Under the pieces are notes generated by a model. That model searched no databases. It was given only the letters and a program-made list of their open reading frames with translations, and had not been told where the DNA came from. Both the position numbers and the translations under genes were made by a program. Source: a virus. From it: a DNA stretch of 63,879 bases. The stretch is taken from the IMG/VR virus record IMGVR_UViG_3300037088_000377, positions 1-63,879 of that record, one strand, 5' to 3'. Below are positions 15,401 to 23,435 of the stretch, piece by piece; the stretch's first letter is position 1, and every line of letters begins with the position of its first letter.

Positions 15401-17415
15401 AGAATGACATTGCTGACGACCGGAACATCATGGTAATCCGCAGAGCCAAGCATGCCGAAGGCGCTCCGTATCAATGCCTGAACTGCTTGAAGCAGCATAA
15501 CAATCCTGTTAGGTGTCCCAATTGTGGTAGCAGTGAGAAGAAGCGAATGGGGGTTGAGTATCCGAAGACCGCCGACACAGTGGACAACCCGGCGAACGAG
15601 AAGGGTGGAGTAGGCTACATTCACCCCAAGACCGACGCCGAGAAGGTGAACACCCGTGGGGAAGAGCCTGAGATGGCTCCCGACAAGAACCCCGGTGGGA
15701 GCAAGACCGGGACGGTATGGTTGAACGACAAGAACTTGAGACCTGCTATGTCCATGAACGACATCTTCGCTGAGACAAACCGTCTGTCCGCAAAAGAGCA
15801 GGGAGGAGTGGACTTGTCACACCACCGCAACCACGCCAGCCTCAAGACAGCAGACGCCCAGATGCACTGCCCACAGTGTCAGGGAACCGCCTGTAAGGCG
15901 AACCCCTCGGACCCGCAGTATGTGTGCCAGTGCGGGTGGAAGTCCGGCCAGCCGCTCCATACGATGAGTGAGGGAGAGAGGGAAAACGAACTCAGGACAC
16001 AGGAAAGGCTGCGGGGTTTCCGTCCGCATCGTGGCACCAAGACCGCCGCCGAGGTTGTGGCCGACCTCCTCGCCGACCCCACCGGGGAAGATAAGGGCAT
16101 GGTGGCATCCTTACAGAGCAGGAAGGCGGGCAACAAGCGTGAGGAAGACCTCCGCAAGAAGCGCTCCAGCGTGGCCGAGGAGTTCGGCGACATTTTTGCT
16201 GATGTTTTGCCCCGATATGGAAAGACCGCAGACCAGTCTGTCGAGCCGGACGTGGCACAGGCAAGGGGCGCAATCAGCGGTCCTGGCAAGAACGACCTTG
16301 CCAATACGCCGGAAGCAACCAACACCACTGATGCCCGTGACCTGGAGAAGCAGAAGCCCTCGCCGAACGCCGGGGGGGTGCCGAGGCTCTCATCTAAGAA
16401 AAGGGGTGACCATGATGTCCAGCCCGACATCGCCGCCGCACGGGAGAGGCTTGACCACGGTGCCAAGGCACAGCTTGCCGACAACCCGGAGGCTACACAG
16501 ACCGAGGATATTGGCAAGTTCGCAGGCAAGATGGCTGACCAGTCCGTCGAGCCAGATGTAGCCCAAGCCAAGGCGGCCATCGAAGGTCAGTCCAAGGCAC
16601 AGCTTGCCGACAACCCGGAGGCTACACAGACCACGGACATCCGTGAGCTTGAGAAGCAAGCGGCATATCCTGAAGCACAGCCTACTTCTGAGCAGGTGGA
16701 CGTGGAGGTCAAGGACGAGGGTTCACTAATCCTCCTGATTCCCAAAAACTCGGAGGCAAAGCAGTGGATGAACGATAATCTCGGGCTGGAAGAGTGGCAA
16801 TGGTACGGCGGCGGGGCAGCAATTGAGTACCGCTATGCTGATGACATCATTGAGGGGATGCAGAATGACGGACTGACTGTGACCCCGACCAAGCGCATCA
16901 TCCCCGAGGAGCATGACCTTACCCCAGAGGACGAGCAGCGACTCATCAGTAAAGGTATCGTAGCACCTCCCGGCAAGCGTGCCTGTACTCCATTGGGCGA
17001 CGAGCAGGATGAAGCAATCGACATCGGGGCGCTCATCGGTGACCTTGCCGACCTCGGTGCCAACCTGCCCAATATCGCAGGAGGGACTATGGATGCCCCA
17101 CAGGTCGGGGAGGGTGGAATAAATAACTTGTCAGCCAAGAAGGAATCCTCTCGGAAGCAGGCGGCTTCTCCCGAGGCACTGATGCTTGCCCAAGAGCTTA
17201 TTGACAACGAGGACCCGCTTGTCTTCGATATTTGTTCCAACCATGGACAGATATTCGGGAATGTGCGGCACATGCGGTGGCTGCTTGAGGCTGTGGCGGA
17301 GGAGGCTGAAGCTGAGCATATGGTAGGAGACGAGGAGTCTATCTCTCCTGAACGGGATAGATTAGCCCTTGACGTGGATCCTGATACTTACTTGCCACCG
17401 TTTGAGGAGTTCTAA
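12493..17415 (+). CDS. Giant mosaic protein with repeats and zinc ribbons
   Basis: 1640 aa. The N-terminal ~230 residues appear to be one folded domain. The rest is a string of small modules: two related segments with GELAEWC (residues ~620 and ~845), zinc ribbons (CAVCK...CLPC, CTCGFC, CSICHGSG, CLNCL...CPNC, CPQC...CQC), and three copies of a repeat with SVEPDVAQA..QLADNPEATQT (~1245, ~1305, ~1350). Many module borders carry K-T-A-D or a close variant, about ten in total. It could be an internal virion protein, a processed polyprotein or a scaffold. The next gene overlaps its stop by 1 nt. Confidence 0.7.
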   Translation: MPVSGNSIAAKSFQSFAVNEDLLRKVTEATIKGEKKARSSGEVVSYEAFVTGFRQNISIGRIFIVPASICDKPKEFPIALLYGTVVKLLNLGEETATLIAINTGSEFDEEEDVKEHLKSLKEKAFTVDGKEVSLVVFAPAWSGIREYVTFQFVDDTYKLTNLLRHLVFSCYFNPAVSSGFDALLSKVDTWKIDVTDITPKLTYPALTESPLKKYPELMKTASKRDRIFLTAKTADAIAQNELEPEEMDVFQALGEAMGGALDHGTTTSGEVADKDYKTPAANAEVPRADDGTGPKAAKKVGYDKEDQYTPNVMPGTGMTDDEMLAQQHADIMSKATYTLSEDDLEWTPEYRNRAHGRIGSAKTAFIAEAPTNDSYVVKQNGQIKTGPCPMMECLDWIMEEQENGIGMSRGGYEIEEAGQESAAPVPITASMRKRAGIDPFLASYIESALWSSDDESTPQGGEPLDKNHSLLDIAPETLEVMKQDCERFRTENDQLLQQAIEQDNASWGIIARDFWLTRNRHGAGFWDGDYPATGDALTEAAHAFGEAALYIGDDGRIYQYEDAYSGPKVTGEDIGNTPGGFNNPDEEGLPGEIGGHIGSKKKADTEVVGTPYVVRINGHKTLKGELAEWCIKDESGKLHSAHATQKWANKIVSNYLLSKQADTADNPANQTRDGEGAMDPKTNKEKSVTANVVFPLKSPDKCAVCKADLPAGTKVINKSQWAVVCLPCVNRLRDQNKAPKLSAVAKVKKAMQLYVGIDPYTNERSISRLDRDSEGNRNFQPVSLEQLDEILPQATDFYVGYRSVDADTFRQQAQEIMLANTNKNKPVTAAIAKVAYVSHCKGHKNSKGELAEWCVKSHKDDHIISSHGSEAAAKKHLQDMHAHSGSTEKTAYKTHDADCTCGFCEKKGDIAEKDKEKNDLTKYGSAYGYSFDDDLTPEQRSCTQGCFIRGERECPASCTCSICHGSGRKQNDIADDRNIMVIRRAKHAEGAPYQCLNCLKQHNNPVRCPNCGSSEKKRMGVEYPKTADTVDNPANEKGGVGYIHPKTDAEKVNTRGEEPEMAPDKNPGGSKTGTVWLNDKNLRPAMSMNDIFAETNRLSAKEQGGVDLSHHRNHASLKTADAQMHCPQCQGTACKANPSDPQYVCQCGWKSGQPLHTMSEGERENELRTQERLRGFRPHRGTKTAAEVVADLLADPTGEDKGMVASLQSRKAGNKREEDLRKKRSSVAEEFGDIFADVLPRYGKTADQSVEPDVAQARGAISGPGKNDLANTPEATNTTDARDLEKQKPSPNAGGVPRLSSKKRGDHDVQPDIAAARERLDHGAKAQLADNPEATQTEDIGKFAGKMADQSVEPDVAQAKAAIEGQSKAQLADNPEATQTTDIRELEKQAAYPEAQPTSEQVDVEVKDEGSLILLIPKNSEAKQWMNDNLGLEEWQWYGGGAAIEYRYADDIIEGMQNDGLTVTPTKRIIPEEHDLTPEDEQRLISKGIVAPPGKRACTPLGDEQDEAIDIGALIGDLADLGANLPNIAGGTMDAPQVGEGGINNLSAKKESSRKQAASPEALMLAQELIDNEDPLVFDICSNHGQIFGNVRHMRWLLEAVAEEAEAEHMVGDEESISPERDRLALDVDPDTYLPPFEEF
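16463..16632 (+). repeat. Direct repeat inside the giant gene
   Basis: A 41-nt stretch at 16463..16503 recurs without change at 16592..16632, a period of 129 bp (43 codons). It encodes the shared KAQLADNPEATQT part of two adjacent protein repeats. Exact DNA identity within an otherwise diverging repeat points to recent duplication or gene conversion. Confidence 0.85.
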
Positions 17416-19607
17416 TGGGCTACGATAACTATCGGGATTGGCAGACCTTCGAAGTGCATATCCTTATGGGGAACGAGCGGAAATCCTATGAGCTGAAGAG
17501 GAAAATTGTCCAGCAAGCCTTGGCGATGGGCAAGTCGGACGATGTCACATATCAGATAGTGGCCAAGGAATTTGCCAAGCAGTTTCGCAAGCTGAGGGAC
17601 CAAGTAAAAGTAGAGTTTGACGAGAGTCTTAACGACACGATAACAGAGCGGGGAGAGTTTGAGGCTCGGCAGATAGAGGGAAAGAAGCCGACGCCCAGCG
17701 AATTTGGTCATAATGGCGATGTCCTCAACGAAGTCATGGATATGATTCGTAGCGATATGGGAAGCGGACTCTTGCCAAGGTGGGAAGAGCCTGACTGGCT
17801 GGAGCTTGCCGAGTGTGAGGTAGAGCAGGAGAAGCTGGAGAGGTCATCAGCGAAGGCAGTAATGCAAATGAAACAACAGCCCGGAGAGGATGTTGAGCTT
17901 CCTCCCGATATGACAGAGGGGCTAAAAGCAATGGGAATCAGGGGTTCCAAGGAGACAGTCATGACGAAGGTAGCGTTTGTCCTCAAGGGTCATAAATTCG
18001 TGTCATCTCTCCCGTCCGCAAAGGCGGCGGGAAGGTTCATCAAGGCGGCCAACGACAAATGGGGCAAGGAATTTAAGGTCGGGGGCATGGGGACGGACCA
18101 GGAATCCGAGCTGGTGACCTCCGGTGTCAACGTCCTTGATGCGGCCGTCGTGCCCGAGCACTTGGAAGACACCAAGTTTGCCGCAGGCGGGGGTGATACC
18201 TTCCAAGGGGCTTATATCGTGATGCAGCAGGACGCCTACAAACACCTGCAGGTCAGGGCGACCCCACAGGGAAGGCGTGAGGCCGAGACCCTAGCGGGCG
18301 AACCTACTGACAACGCCTTGGCGAGCCTGCTTGAGGATGCCACAGGCAATGGTTGGGAATGGAAGACACCCGAGGAGCTTGGGGCATTGACCTCCGCCCC
18401 CATCCTTGCCAGCCCGGCAGGCAATGTTTACTGGCACGAGCGATACCAAGTGGACGACCCTATCGAGATGCTGGCCAAGGGGGGAATGGTGCAGTTCAAC
18501 TATGCAGGGAACTTGAATGAGACCGAGGAAGTCCCGGTAGAGGGCAAGGCACCCGAGGCAGCAATCGGGGGAGGAATCATGGCATCGGCAAAGGCAAAAA
18601 TTGGAAAGAAGATGAAGAGCTTTGACTTCTTCTTCCCCCGACAGGTCTTACGAGAGTTTTATCCCAAGATACGGTTGGGTGCCTTCAACTTTTCCCCGGC
18701 GCACGTGCAGGGTCAGGTCGCCAGGGAATTCACGGACGAGATACCGGGAAACACCGTTGACAAGGTCAACCCCAATATCGGCGGATTCGGAAACGAGGAC
18801 AACCACCCGATGCTCAACCCCGAAATATCCGGGGATATGCACACCATAGCCGCCCTTGAAGACCTGTTCGACAACCTGACGAAGCTCAGCTACGTCAGTA
18901 CCTCTCCCGCAGGCGCAGCCGGGCTGGGCAGGGACTTCAAGCCTCAGACCCTCGAAGGACAGGCTTTCCGTTCCCCGGACGACGCACGTGGGGGCATGTT
19001 CGGGGAGGAGTTCTACCAGAACTATGGCATGGGACCGGACGGGGACGCCCTCAGTCACCTTGCTGCGATGATGGACGAGGATAAGCACGAGACTTGCGGG
19101 AAGTGCGGCCAGTGCATACACTGCGGTACCTGCCACTGCCCGGAGCCACAGCGTACCGGAAAGTTCGGGGAAAACAAGGAGGCACACCGGAAGCTGGCCG
19201 GGATGGGTAATGCCAAGGAGCAGTTCGGCACGTTCCTGAAGATGGTGATGATGGAGATTGCAACTACTCTCCTATCAGCATGGAAGGTAACAAATCGTCC
19301 CCCTTTGAACAAGATTCCGGGGACTGGGGAAGTTCAGCTTGACCAGATAGAGCAACAGCAGTACCAAGGTATTTCCAGCTTAAGCCTTACTGTCACGAAG
19401 AGCCAAGTGAAGTATCTTGTAGAAAAGCTAAACGATGGGGACCTTCAGGAAGTTCTCAACGATAGTTGGGCTCAGGCGGCTGCTTGGTGTGGTAGCCCTA
19501 ACGGGGGTGGGGTGCGGGAGGTATTCGTAAGGGCAGAAACACTTGACTCCGAGTCTCTCAGGCTCGTCTACAAGTTCGTGACTGGTACTCGTGACTCGGC
19601 GGCATAA
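17415..19607 (+). CDS. Large hypothetical protein, possibly virion-associated
   Basis: 730 aa starting MGYDNYRDWQTFEVHILMG, with its start touching the upstream stop. The N-terminal 150 residues are helical and acidic. A segment near 180-215 (KVAFVLKGHKFVSSLPSAKAAGRFI) echoes the GHK modules of the neighbouring giant protein. Residues ~400-480 resemble a beta-rich region, and a cysteine-rich knot, CGKCGQCIHCGTCHC, lies near residue 565, probably zinc-binding. The context suggests it works with the 1640-aa protein. Confidence 0.65.
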   Translation: MGYDNYRDWQTFEVHILMGNERKSYELKRKIVQQALAMGKSDDVTYQIVAKEFAKQFRKLRDQVKVEFDESLNDTITERGEFEARQIEGKKPTPSEFGHNGDVLNEVMDMIRSDMGSGLLPRWEEPDWLELAECEVEQEKLERSSAKAVMQMKQQPGEDVELPPDMTEGLKAMGIRGSKETVMTKVAFVLKGHKFVSSLPSAKAAGRFIKAANDKWGKEFKVGGMGTDQESELVTSGVNVLDAAVVPEHLEDTKFAAGGGDTFQGAYIVMQQDAYKHLQVRATPQGRREAETLAGEPTDNALASLLEDATGNGWEWKTPEELGALTSAPILASPAGNVYWHERYQVDDPIEMLAKGGMVQFNYAGNLNETEEVPVEGKAPEAAIGGGIMASAKAKIGKKMKSFDFFFPRQVLREFYPKIRLGAFNFSPAHVQGQVAREFTDEIPGNTVDKVNPNIGGFGNEDNHPMLNPEISGDMHTIAALEDLFDNLTKLSYVSTSPAGAAGLGRDFKPQTLEGQAFRSPDDARGGMFGEEFYQNYGMGPDGDALSHLAAMMDEDKHETCGKCGQCIHCGTCHCPEPQRTGKFGENKEAHRKLAGMGNAKEQFGTFLKMVMMEIATTLLSAWKVTNRPPLNKIPGTGEVQLDQIEQQQYQGISSLSLTVTKSQVKYLVEKLNDGDLQEVLNDSWAQAAAWCGSPNGGGVREVFVRAETLDSESLRLVYKFVTGTRDSAA

Positions 19608-19912
19608 TGGTTATCCTCAAGCGGTCAGGACAGGCGATAGAGTTCACGCCGTGGCGGATTGCCTTGGAGCAGCTTGGCATTGACGACATGGCGGTGACCC
19701 CTGATGTGTTTCCCGACCTGCTTGACGAGGTCACGGAAAAATGCCTCTCGTGGCTCTACGACCATCCCGACGAACCGGAGGATATCGAGTTTGAGGAAAC
19801 GGTTCGACAGCCTGTGGGAATTCATCGGACTGGCCGCATCGTGCAGGTTGCCCCGATGCGAAGGCAGCCCATAACCGGGGTTGTGAATATCCGGTCATTC
19901 CTACGCCGCTAG
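19607..19912 (+). CDS. Small hypothetical protein
   Basis: 101 aa, MVILKRSGQAIEFTPWRIALE at the start, coupled to the upstream gene by a TAATG overlap. It is acidic in the middle and basic at the C-terminus (VAPMRRQPITGVVNIRSFLRR). It is the last gene of the 9.3-19.9 kb operon, and its end overlaps the convergent minus gene by 4 nt. No family is recognised. Confidence 0.55.
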   Translation: MVILKRSGQAIEFTPWRIALEQLGIDDMAVTPDVFPDLLDEVTEKCLSWLYDHPDEPEDIEFEETVRQPVGIHRTGRIVQVAPMRRQPITGVVNIRSFLRR

Positions 19913-20349
19913 CCCCAATTGCTGCAAAGAAGCCACTGTGGTTCCTCGTATTTTATGCCAGCCTTTTTGCAGAAGTCCTTAAGTGTATCCTTCCACTCCT
20001 TCTTGGCAACTATTTCCTGACCTAGTTTCTCGGGACAGCCCCGGTGTGCCCGGTGCTTGGATTCAAGGATGGCGAGGATGTGCATTGGGTAATCTCCACT
20101 GCAATGATACACAAGTTCGATGCCATATTTTTCCTCCAACCCATTCTTCTTATCCCAGTACTTCTTGTAGAGTGGCTTGGTGTCGTCCGAGTAGGGAACC
20201 TTCGGGGATTCTATCCCCTCCAGCTTGGCGAGGAAGTCCTCAAACTCCATTCCCTCACCCCCAATCCCCTGTAAGAACTTTGGGGAACCCTCGTCCTCCT
20301 TGTTCAAGTCGATTCCATAACACAGGATACCGTCAGTGCTCACGCCCAT
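19909..20349 (-). CDS. Hypothetical phage protein
   Basis: 146 aa, MGVSTDGILCYGIDLNKEDE at the start. I recognise this opening from uncharacterised proteins of many tailed phages that carry a short beta strand ILCYGI and a later LVYHCSGDYPMHILAI block. Its role is unknown. It is the second gene of a two-gene leftward unit behind the zinc-ribbon gene. Confidence 0.65.
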   Translation of the reverse strand: MGVSTDGILCYGIDLNKEDEGSPKFLQGIGGEGMEFEDFLAKLEGIESPKVPYSDDTKPLYKKYWDKKNGLEEKYGIELVYHCSGDYPMHILAILESKHRAHRGCPEKLGQEIVAKKEWKDTLKDFCKKAGIKYEEPQWLLCSNWG

Positions 20350-20359
20350 TAATCCCCCT

Positions 20360-20710
20360 TTATCGTTTCAAATGGTGCTTTTCTTTTAGGTTGGAGGAGT
20401 ATTGTGCTCCCCGCTCCGCCCCTGAGCCGCCCTTCGACGACTCATAATCATCCTTCTGCGGTCGGTTCCCAAATGTCGCCAATGGTCCAATCCCATTGCG
20501 GGACTGCGCCTTGTTAAAAGCCTCGGCTTCCTGTCGATTTGCGGTGATTTCAAGGAGTTGAGTGTGTTTACCATCCCAGGAAACTTTGGCCATCAATAAT
20601 TCAGTGGTCTCTTCTGAACAGGCGGGGCAATGAATCGACAATCCGGGTTTGTTCGGCATAAGGTCAAACTCACCTTCACATTTTTGGCATACTCGTTGCT
20701 GTGCTGGCAT
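20360..20710 (-). CDS. Zinc-ribbon accessory protein
   Basis: 116 aa from the ATG at 20710 (GGAGG in the promoter-proximal leader); upstream in-frame ATGs fall inside the -10 and Shine-Dalgarno. CQKCEGEFDL...HCPACSEE near residues 8-33 forms a zinc ribbon. The remainder is polar and probably partly disordered (KDDYESSKGGSGAERG). It may be a regulator. It is divergently transcribed from the gene at 20798. Confidence 0.65.
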   Translation of the reverse strand: MPAQQRVCQKCEGEFDLMPNKPGLSIHCPACSEETTELLMAKVSWDGKHTQLLEITANRQEAEAFNKAQSRNGIGPLATFGNRPQKDDYESSKGGSGAERGAQYSSNLKEKHHLKR

Positions 20711-20711
20711 A

Positions 20712-20757
20712 AATCCTCCACTCATATTATACAACCCGTAAGTAAAAAATCCCTGGG
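20712..20757 (-). promoter_or_regulatory. Recurrent phage promoter, copy 5 (divergent pair)
   Basis: Minus strand TTGTATAATATGAGTGGAGG with perfect -10 TATAAT at 20731..20726. Its upstream element (CCCAGGGATTTTTT) is the complement of that used by the plus-strand promoter facing the other way. Confidence 0.75.
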
Positions 20758-20796
20758 AAAGTTACCTGAGCTGGTGTATGATAATAGTGGAGGGTT
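20744..20796 (+). promoter_or_regulatory. Recurrent phage promoter, copy 6 (divergent pair)
   Basis: AAAAATCCCTGGGAAAG at 20745..20761, then GGTGTATGATAATAGTGGAGGG (-10 GATAAT 20780..20785 or TATGAT 20777..20782) leading into the start at 20798. The near-palindromic TCCCTGGGA core lies between the two divergent -10 boxes. Confidence 0.7.
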
Positions 20797-20797
20797 T

Positions 20798-21223
20798 ATG
20801 AAACGAGCGAAGGCTACCGATGGGATGCTGCCGTCATTGACGAAATCCGATGAGAAGTTCCTGCACGAGCTATGTGTATCGTGGAACCCAGACCTTATTC
20901 CGGGGTTCATCGTTCCCAGAACCCTCAGGGGTTACCTGAAAAAATATCCCAATGATATCAGGTCCTACACGGAGGTTGCGGCCAAGCAACTTGGATATAC
21001 CCCTTTTGACGAATCTTTTTACGATGATTGGTCGCAGGATTTAATTTTGATGTTTCTCAACTTCGCCAAGGATGACTTGGAAGATATTGTCGAGATGTAC
21101 ATCACCGCCCCCGAGAGGACACCTGGCCAGCCGGTATCAGACCACTTCAACGCCTACATTCAGTTTCGGGTGACGGCCGCACTGCCGACCTCGCTGTACG
21201 GTATTAACCCAGCAGGGGAATAG
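20798..21223 (+). CDS. Hypothetical protein, possibly sigma-region-2-like
   Basis: 141 aa; the start at 20798 follows GTGGAGGG of the promoter. Residues ~70-90 (FYDDWSQDLILMFLNFAK) and ~115-130 (HFNAYIQFRVTAAL) repeat the spacing seen in the protein at 6469..7305 (EDWAHDLLIHL ... FLNYINFCLM), the pattern of sigma-70 region 2.1-2.3. This makes a small region-2-only factor conceivable. The evidence is pattern-level only. Confidence 0.45.
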   Translation: MKRAKATDGMLPSLTKSDEKFLHELCVSWNPDLIPGFIVPRTLRGYLKKYPNDIRSYTEVAAKQLGYTPFDESFYDDWSQDLILMFLNFAKDDLEDIVEMYITAPERTPGQPVSDHFNAYIQFRVTAALPTSLYGINPAGE

Positions 21224-21232
21224 CGTGGGGAT

Positions 21233-21412
21233 ATGGCCAAGTACCAGTCTGTGTCGAAGCTGGAGATTGTGGCCATACGGAGGTCACAGGCAAGATATCT
21301 AAAAGGTCTGGTTCTAGCGGTCGGTGCCTACCACGGGAGGTGCATGGATAGGGGTCAAGATGGACCTTTAAAAATTTCTTGGATTTTTGGTCCGAAGTGG
21401 TGTATAATATAG
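21233..21412 (+). CDS. Possible small protein
   Basis: A 59-codon frame starts MAKYQSVSKLEIVAIRRSQ after a weak GGGG and has a plausible amphipathic helix. Its last codons and stop (TAG at 21410..21412) lie inside the next promoter, and the composition drifts at the end. It may be a true small gene whose 3' end hosts the promoter, as seen elsewhere in this window, or chance. Confidence 0.35.
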   Translation: MAKYQSVSKLEIVAIRRSQARYLKGLVLAVGAYHGRCMDRGQDGPLKISWIFGPKWCII

Positions 21413-21420
21413 GTGGAGGG
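21371..21420 (+). promoter_or_regulatory. Recurrent phage promoter, copy 7 (GHKL operon)
   Basis: AAAATTTCTTGGATTTTT at 21371..21388, then TGTATAATATAGGTGGAGGG with -10 TATAAT at 21403..21408. The ATG of the ATPase gene is 4 nt after the Shine-Dalgarno block. This is the closest match to consensus in the window. Confidence 0.8.
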
Positions 21421-21424
21421 AAAA

Positions 21425-22324
21425 ATGACAAAAAAGATACCGTGGAAGAGGATAGAAGCAACGCCTGGTCTTACTTTTCCAGAAGCGACCCTTGGGACAG
21501 AGTACTTCAGCGGAGGGAATCCGCAGGACCAGACTGACCGGCTTATCAAGGAGCTTATTCCTAACTCTAAGGATGCCAGTACCAATGGCTTTATAGAGAT
21601 TGCCATCTCCATAGGAGAAGTTTCTGGAGACGCCATACGCAGGCATTTCGGGGACCTTTCCGATGACCTAAAGGCTGAGGGAGCCACTGGCAGAGCAAGA
21701 TACCAGCACATTGATATGGATGCCGACCGTATCCGTGCGATGGTGTTTGAGGATTTTGGCACCATGGGTTTGGCAGGAGACATCCACAATACCGTGATAG
21801 CAACGAAGAAAGACCTCGAAGGCAACAACTGGGGGGGGTTTTGGTTCTTGGATGGAGCTTCCTCGGGGGCAGGGAAAGGTGGCAGGGGGGGAAAGCACGG
21901 GATAGGGAAGAACTCGCTTCTCCTGAATAGTGGCATCAGTGCCTTTGCGGTGAACACTGTATGGAACCCATCGAAGGGATTGGGTAATTTTGACCTGTTG
22001 ATGGGGCGTGCTGCTCTGTTTACTCGAAAAGTCAAGGAAAAGGTGTATCTTCCCCCTGCATGGATGTGCGAGAATCCTACAGCAGTGAACTTCGCACCGT
22101 TGCCTATCGAAGATGTGGTGACCATCGACCAGTTCCGCAAGGACTTCGGGTTGGTCAGAACGAACGGAGAGGCAGGAACCAGTATCGTTGTCCCGTTCCT
22201 CAACGAACAGATAACCATAGACACCGTGGAAGCGGCAGTGGCTACGCAGTTCACAAGGCTCCTGCTTGAAGGTAAGGTAAGGTGCGAGATAGGACCGATA
22301 GGAGGATTGAGCCATGGCAAGTAG
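21425..22324 (+). CDS. GHKL-type ATPase, N-terminal half of a split protein
   Basis: 299 aa from the ATG at 21425. The GHKL (Bergerat-fold) boxes are in order: N box ELIPNSKDAS (43-52), G1 box FEDFGTMGL (108-116) with the ATP-contacting Asp, and G2 box GGRGGKHGIGK (152-162). The later LPIEDVVTIDQFRKDFGLVR and SIVVPF segments match a family I recall of ~650-700-aa ATPases in bacterial defence-type loci. Here the chain stops at residue 299 and continues in the next gene, which overlaps by 11 nt. Its likely role is a nucleotide-driven switch working with the two downstream partner proteins. Confidence 0.75.
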   Translation: MTKKIPWKRIEATPGLTFPEATLGTEYFSGGNPQDQTDRLIKELIPNSKDASTNGFIEIAISIGEVSGDAIRRHFGDLSDDLKAEGATGRARYQHIDMDADRIRAMVFEDFGTMGLAGDIHNTVIATKKDLEGNNWGGFWFLDGASSGAGKGGRGGKHGIGKNSLLLNSGISAFAVNTVWNPSKGLGNFDLLMGRAALFTRKVKEKVYLPPAWMCENPTAVNFAPLPIEDVVTIDQFRKDFGLVRTNGEAGTSIVVPFLNEQITIDTVEAAVATQFTRLLLEGKVRCEIGPIGGLSHGK

Positions 22325-23381
22325 CATACTGGATAGCAACACCATCCTGCCGCTGCTCGAAGGAAAGCTCATAGAGCATAAGGACGGAGTTGGGGAGACT
22401 GGATTCATCGTTCTAGCAAGGCTTATGGAGTTTTACCTGAAAGGCAGCGGAGCGAACCTTGTCCTCCAGCAAACTATGCCCTCGACGGCGTGGCGGGGAG
22501 ATTTCGTCCTAGTCCAAGGAGCCTATGAGGACTCTTGGGGCAGGCTATGCAAGGGACAGCCCATAGAGGTAAGGGTACAGACCACGATTGCAAGGACGGA
22601 CGGGACCAAGCAGGGGACTTACATCACAGTCCTCTTGATGCATGACCCTGACCGGCTTTGGCGACCTCATGTGAGTCGGAATGGGCTTCCAATCACTGAA
22701 GCGTGCAGTGGGCAAAACCGCAGTGAGTATATCGTCGAGATACTCGTTGACGACGACCCCATAGCCGAGTTTGTGGGAGATGCTGAAGACCCCTCCCATC
22801 GCAAGCTGAACACCAGGGAACTCAAGACGAAGTATGAGAATGCTGACAGGATGCTGGAGTTCGTAACTGGTGCGGCTGTGGGGATTCTCAAACGGCTGCG
22901 GCCACCAGACACGAAAATCAACCGTGATGCATTCGCAGACTTTCTCCCCGCTCCTGGGGCTGTCCCCGCTGCACCTGACCCTCCTCTTGCTGGTAAGGGC
23001 AAGGGCGGGATGGAAATTCCTCACGGAAATAGTGATGACCCAGTATGCCTCAGTTACAAGGACGGGGTTCTGGAGATAGGGCAGAATGGAGACATCGTTC
23101 CTCGTCGTTTTATCATCAAGGCGAGCTTCCATGGGCTTCCTCACGATAGGAACGACTTCGATTTCAAGAACATGGAGGATTCCGAAGACATCGAGTATGA
23201 AGGAATCAAGCGCATCGAAGCACTTTCATCCAACAGGCTCTTGGTGATTCCTAAGAAAAAAAATGCCAAGAAGTTTCGTTTGACCATCAAGGGGTTGGAT
23301 GACGAGACGGCGCTTCGCCAACTCGATGTTCGTGTCAGGGCCACGTTAAATGACGAAGAGAAAGAGGGGGATGAGGAATAA
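22314..23381 (+). CDS. C-terminal half of the split GHKL ATPase
   Basis: 355 aa. It starts inside the last codons of the ATPase gene with GGAGG 8 nt upstream. The sequence SWGRLCKGQPIEVRVQTTIA..VLLMHDPDRLWRPHVSRNGLPIT and VGDAEDPSHRKLNTRELKTKYENADRMLEFV corresponds to the region after the ATPase core in single-chain relatives as I recall them. The last 120 residues form a separate beta-rich domain (KDGVLEIGQNGDIVPRRFIIKASF). It has no nucleotide-binding motif of its own, so it probably assembles with the N-terminal half. Confidence 0.65.
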   Translation: MASSILDSNTILPLLEGKLIEHKDGVGETGFIVLARLMEFYLKGSGANLVLQQTMPSTAWRGDFVLVQGAYEDSWGRLCKGQPIEVRVQTTIARTDGTKQGTYITVLLMHDPDRLWRPHVSRNGLPITEACSGQNRSEYIVEILVDDDPIAEFVGDAEDPSHRKLNTRELKTKYENADRMLEFVTGAAVGILKRLRPPDTKINRDAFADFLPAPGAVPAAPDPPLAGKGKGGMEIPHGNSDDPVCLSYKDGVLEIGQNGDIVPRRFIIKASFHGLPHDRNDFDFKNMEDSEDIEYEGIKRIEALSSNRLLVIPKKKNAKKFRLTIKGLDDETALRQLDVRVRATLNDEEKEGDEE

Positions 23382-23430
23382 TCTCCTCCAATCCCGTATC
23401 CAGAAATGTATACTACATACAGAGGAGGAA
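23379..23430 (+). promoter_or_regulatory. Recurrent phage promoter, copy 8 (internal)
   Basis: ATAATCTCCTCCAATCCCG at 23379..23397, then ATGTATACTACATACAGAGGAGG with -10 TATACT at 23409..23414. It sits between the split ATPase and its partner genes and would allow the partners to be made independently. Confidence 0.6.
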
Positions 23431-23435
23431 AGGCT

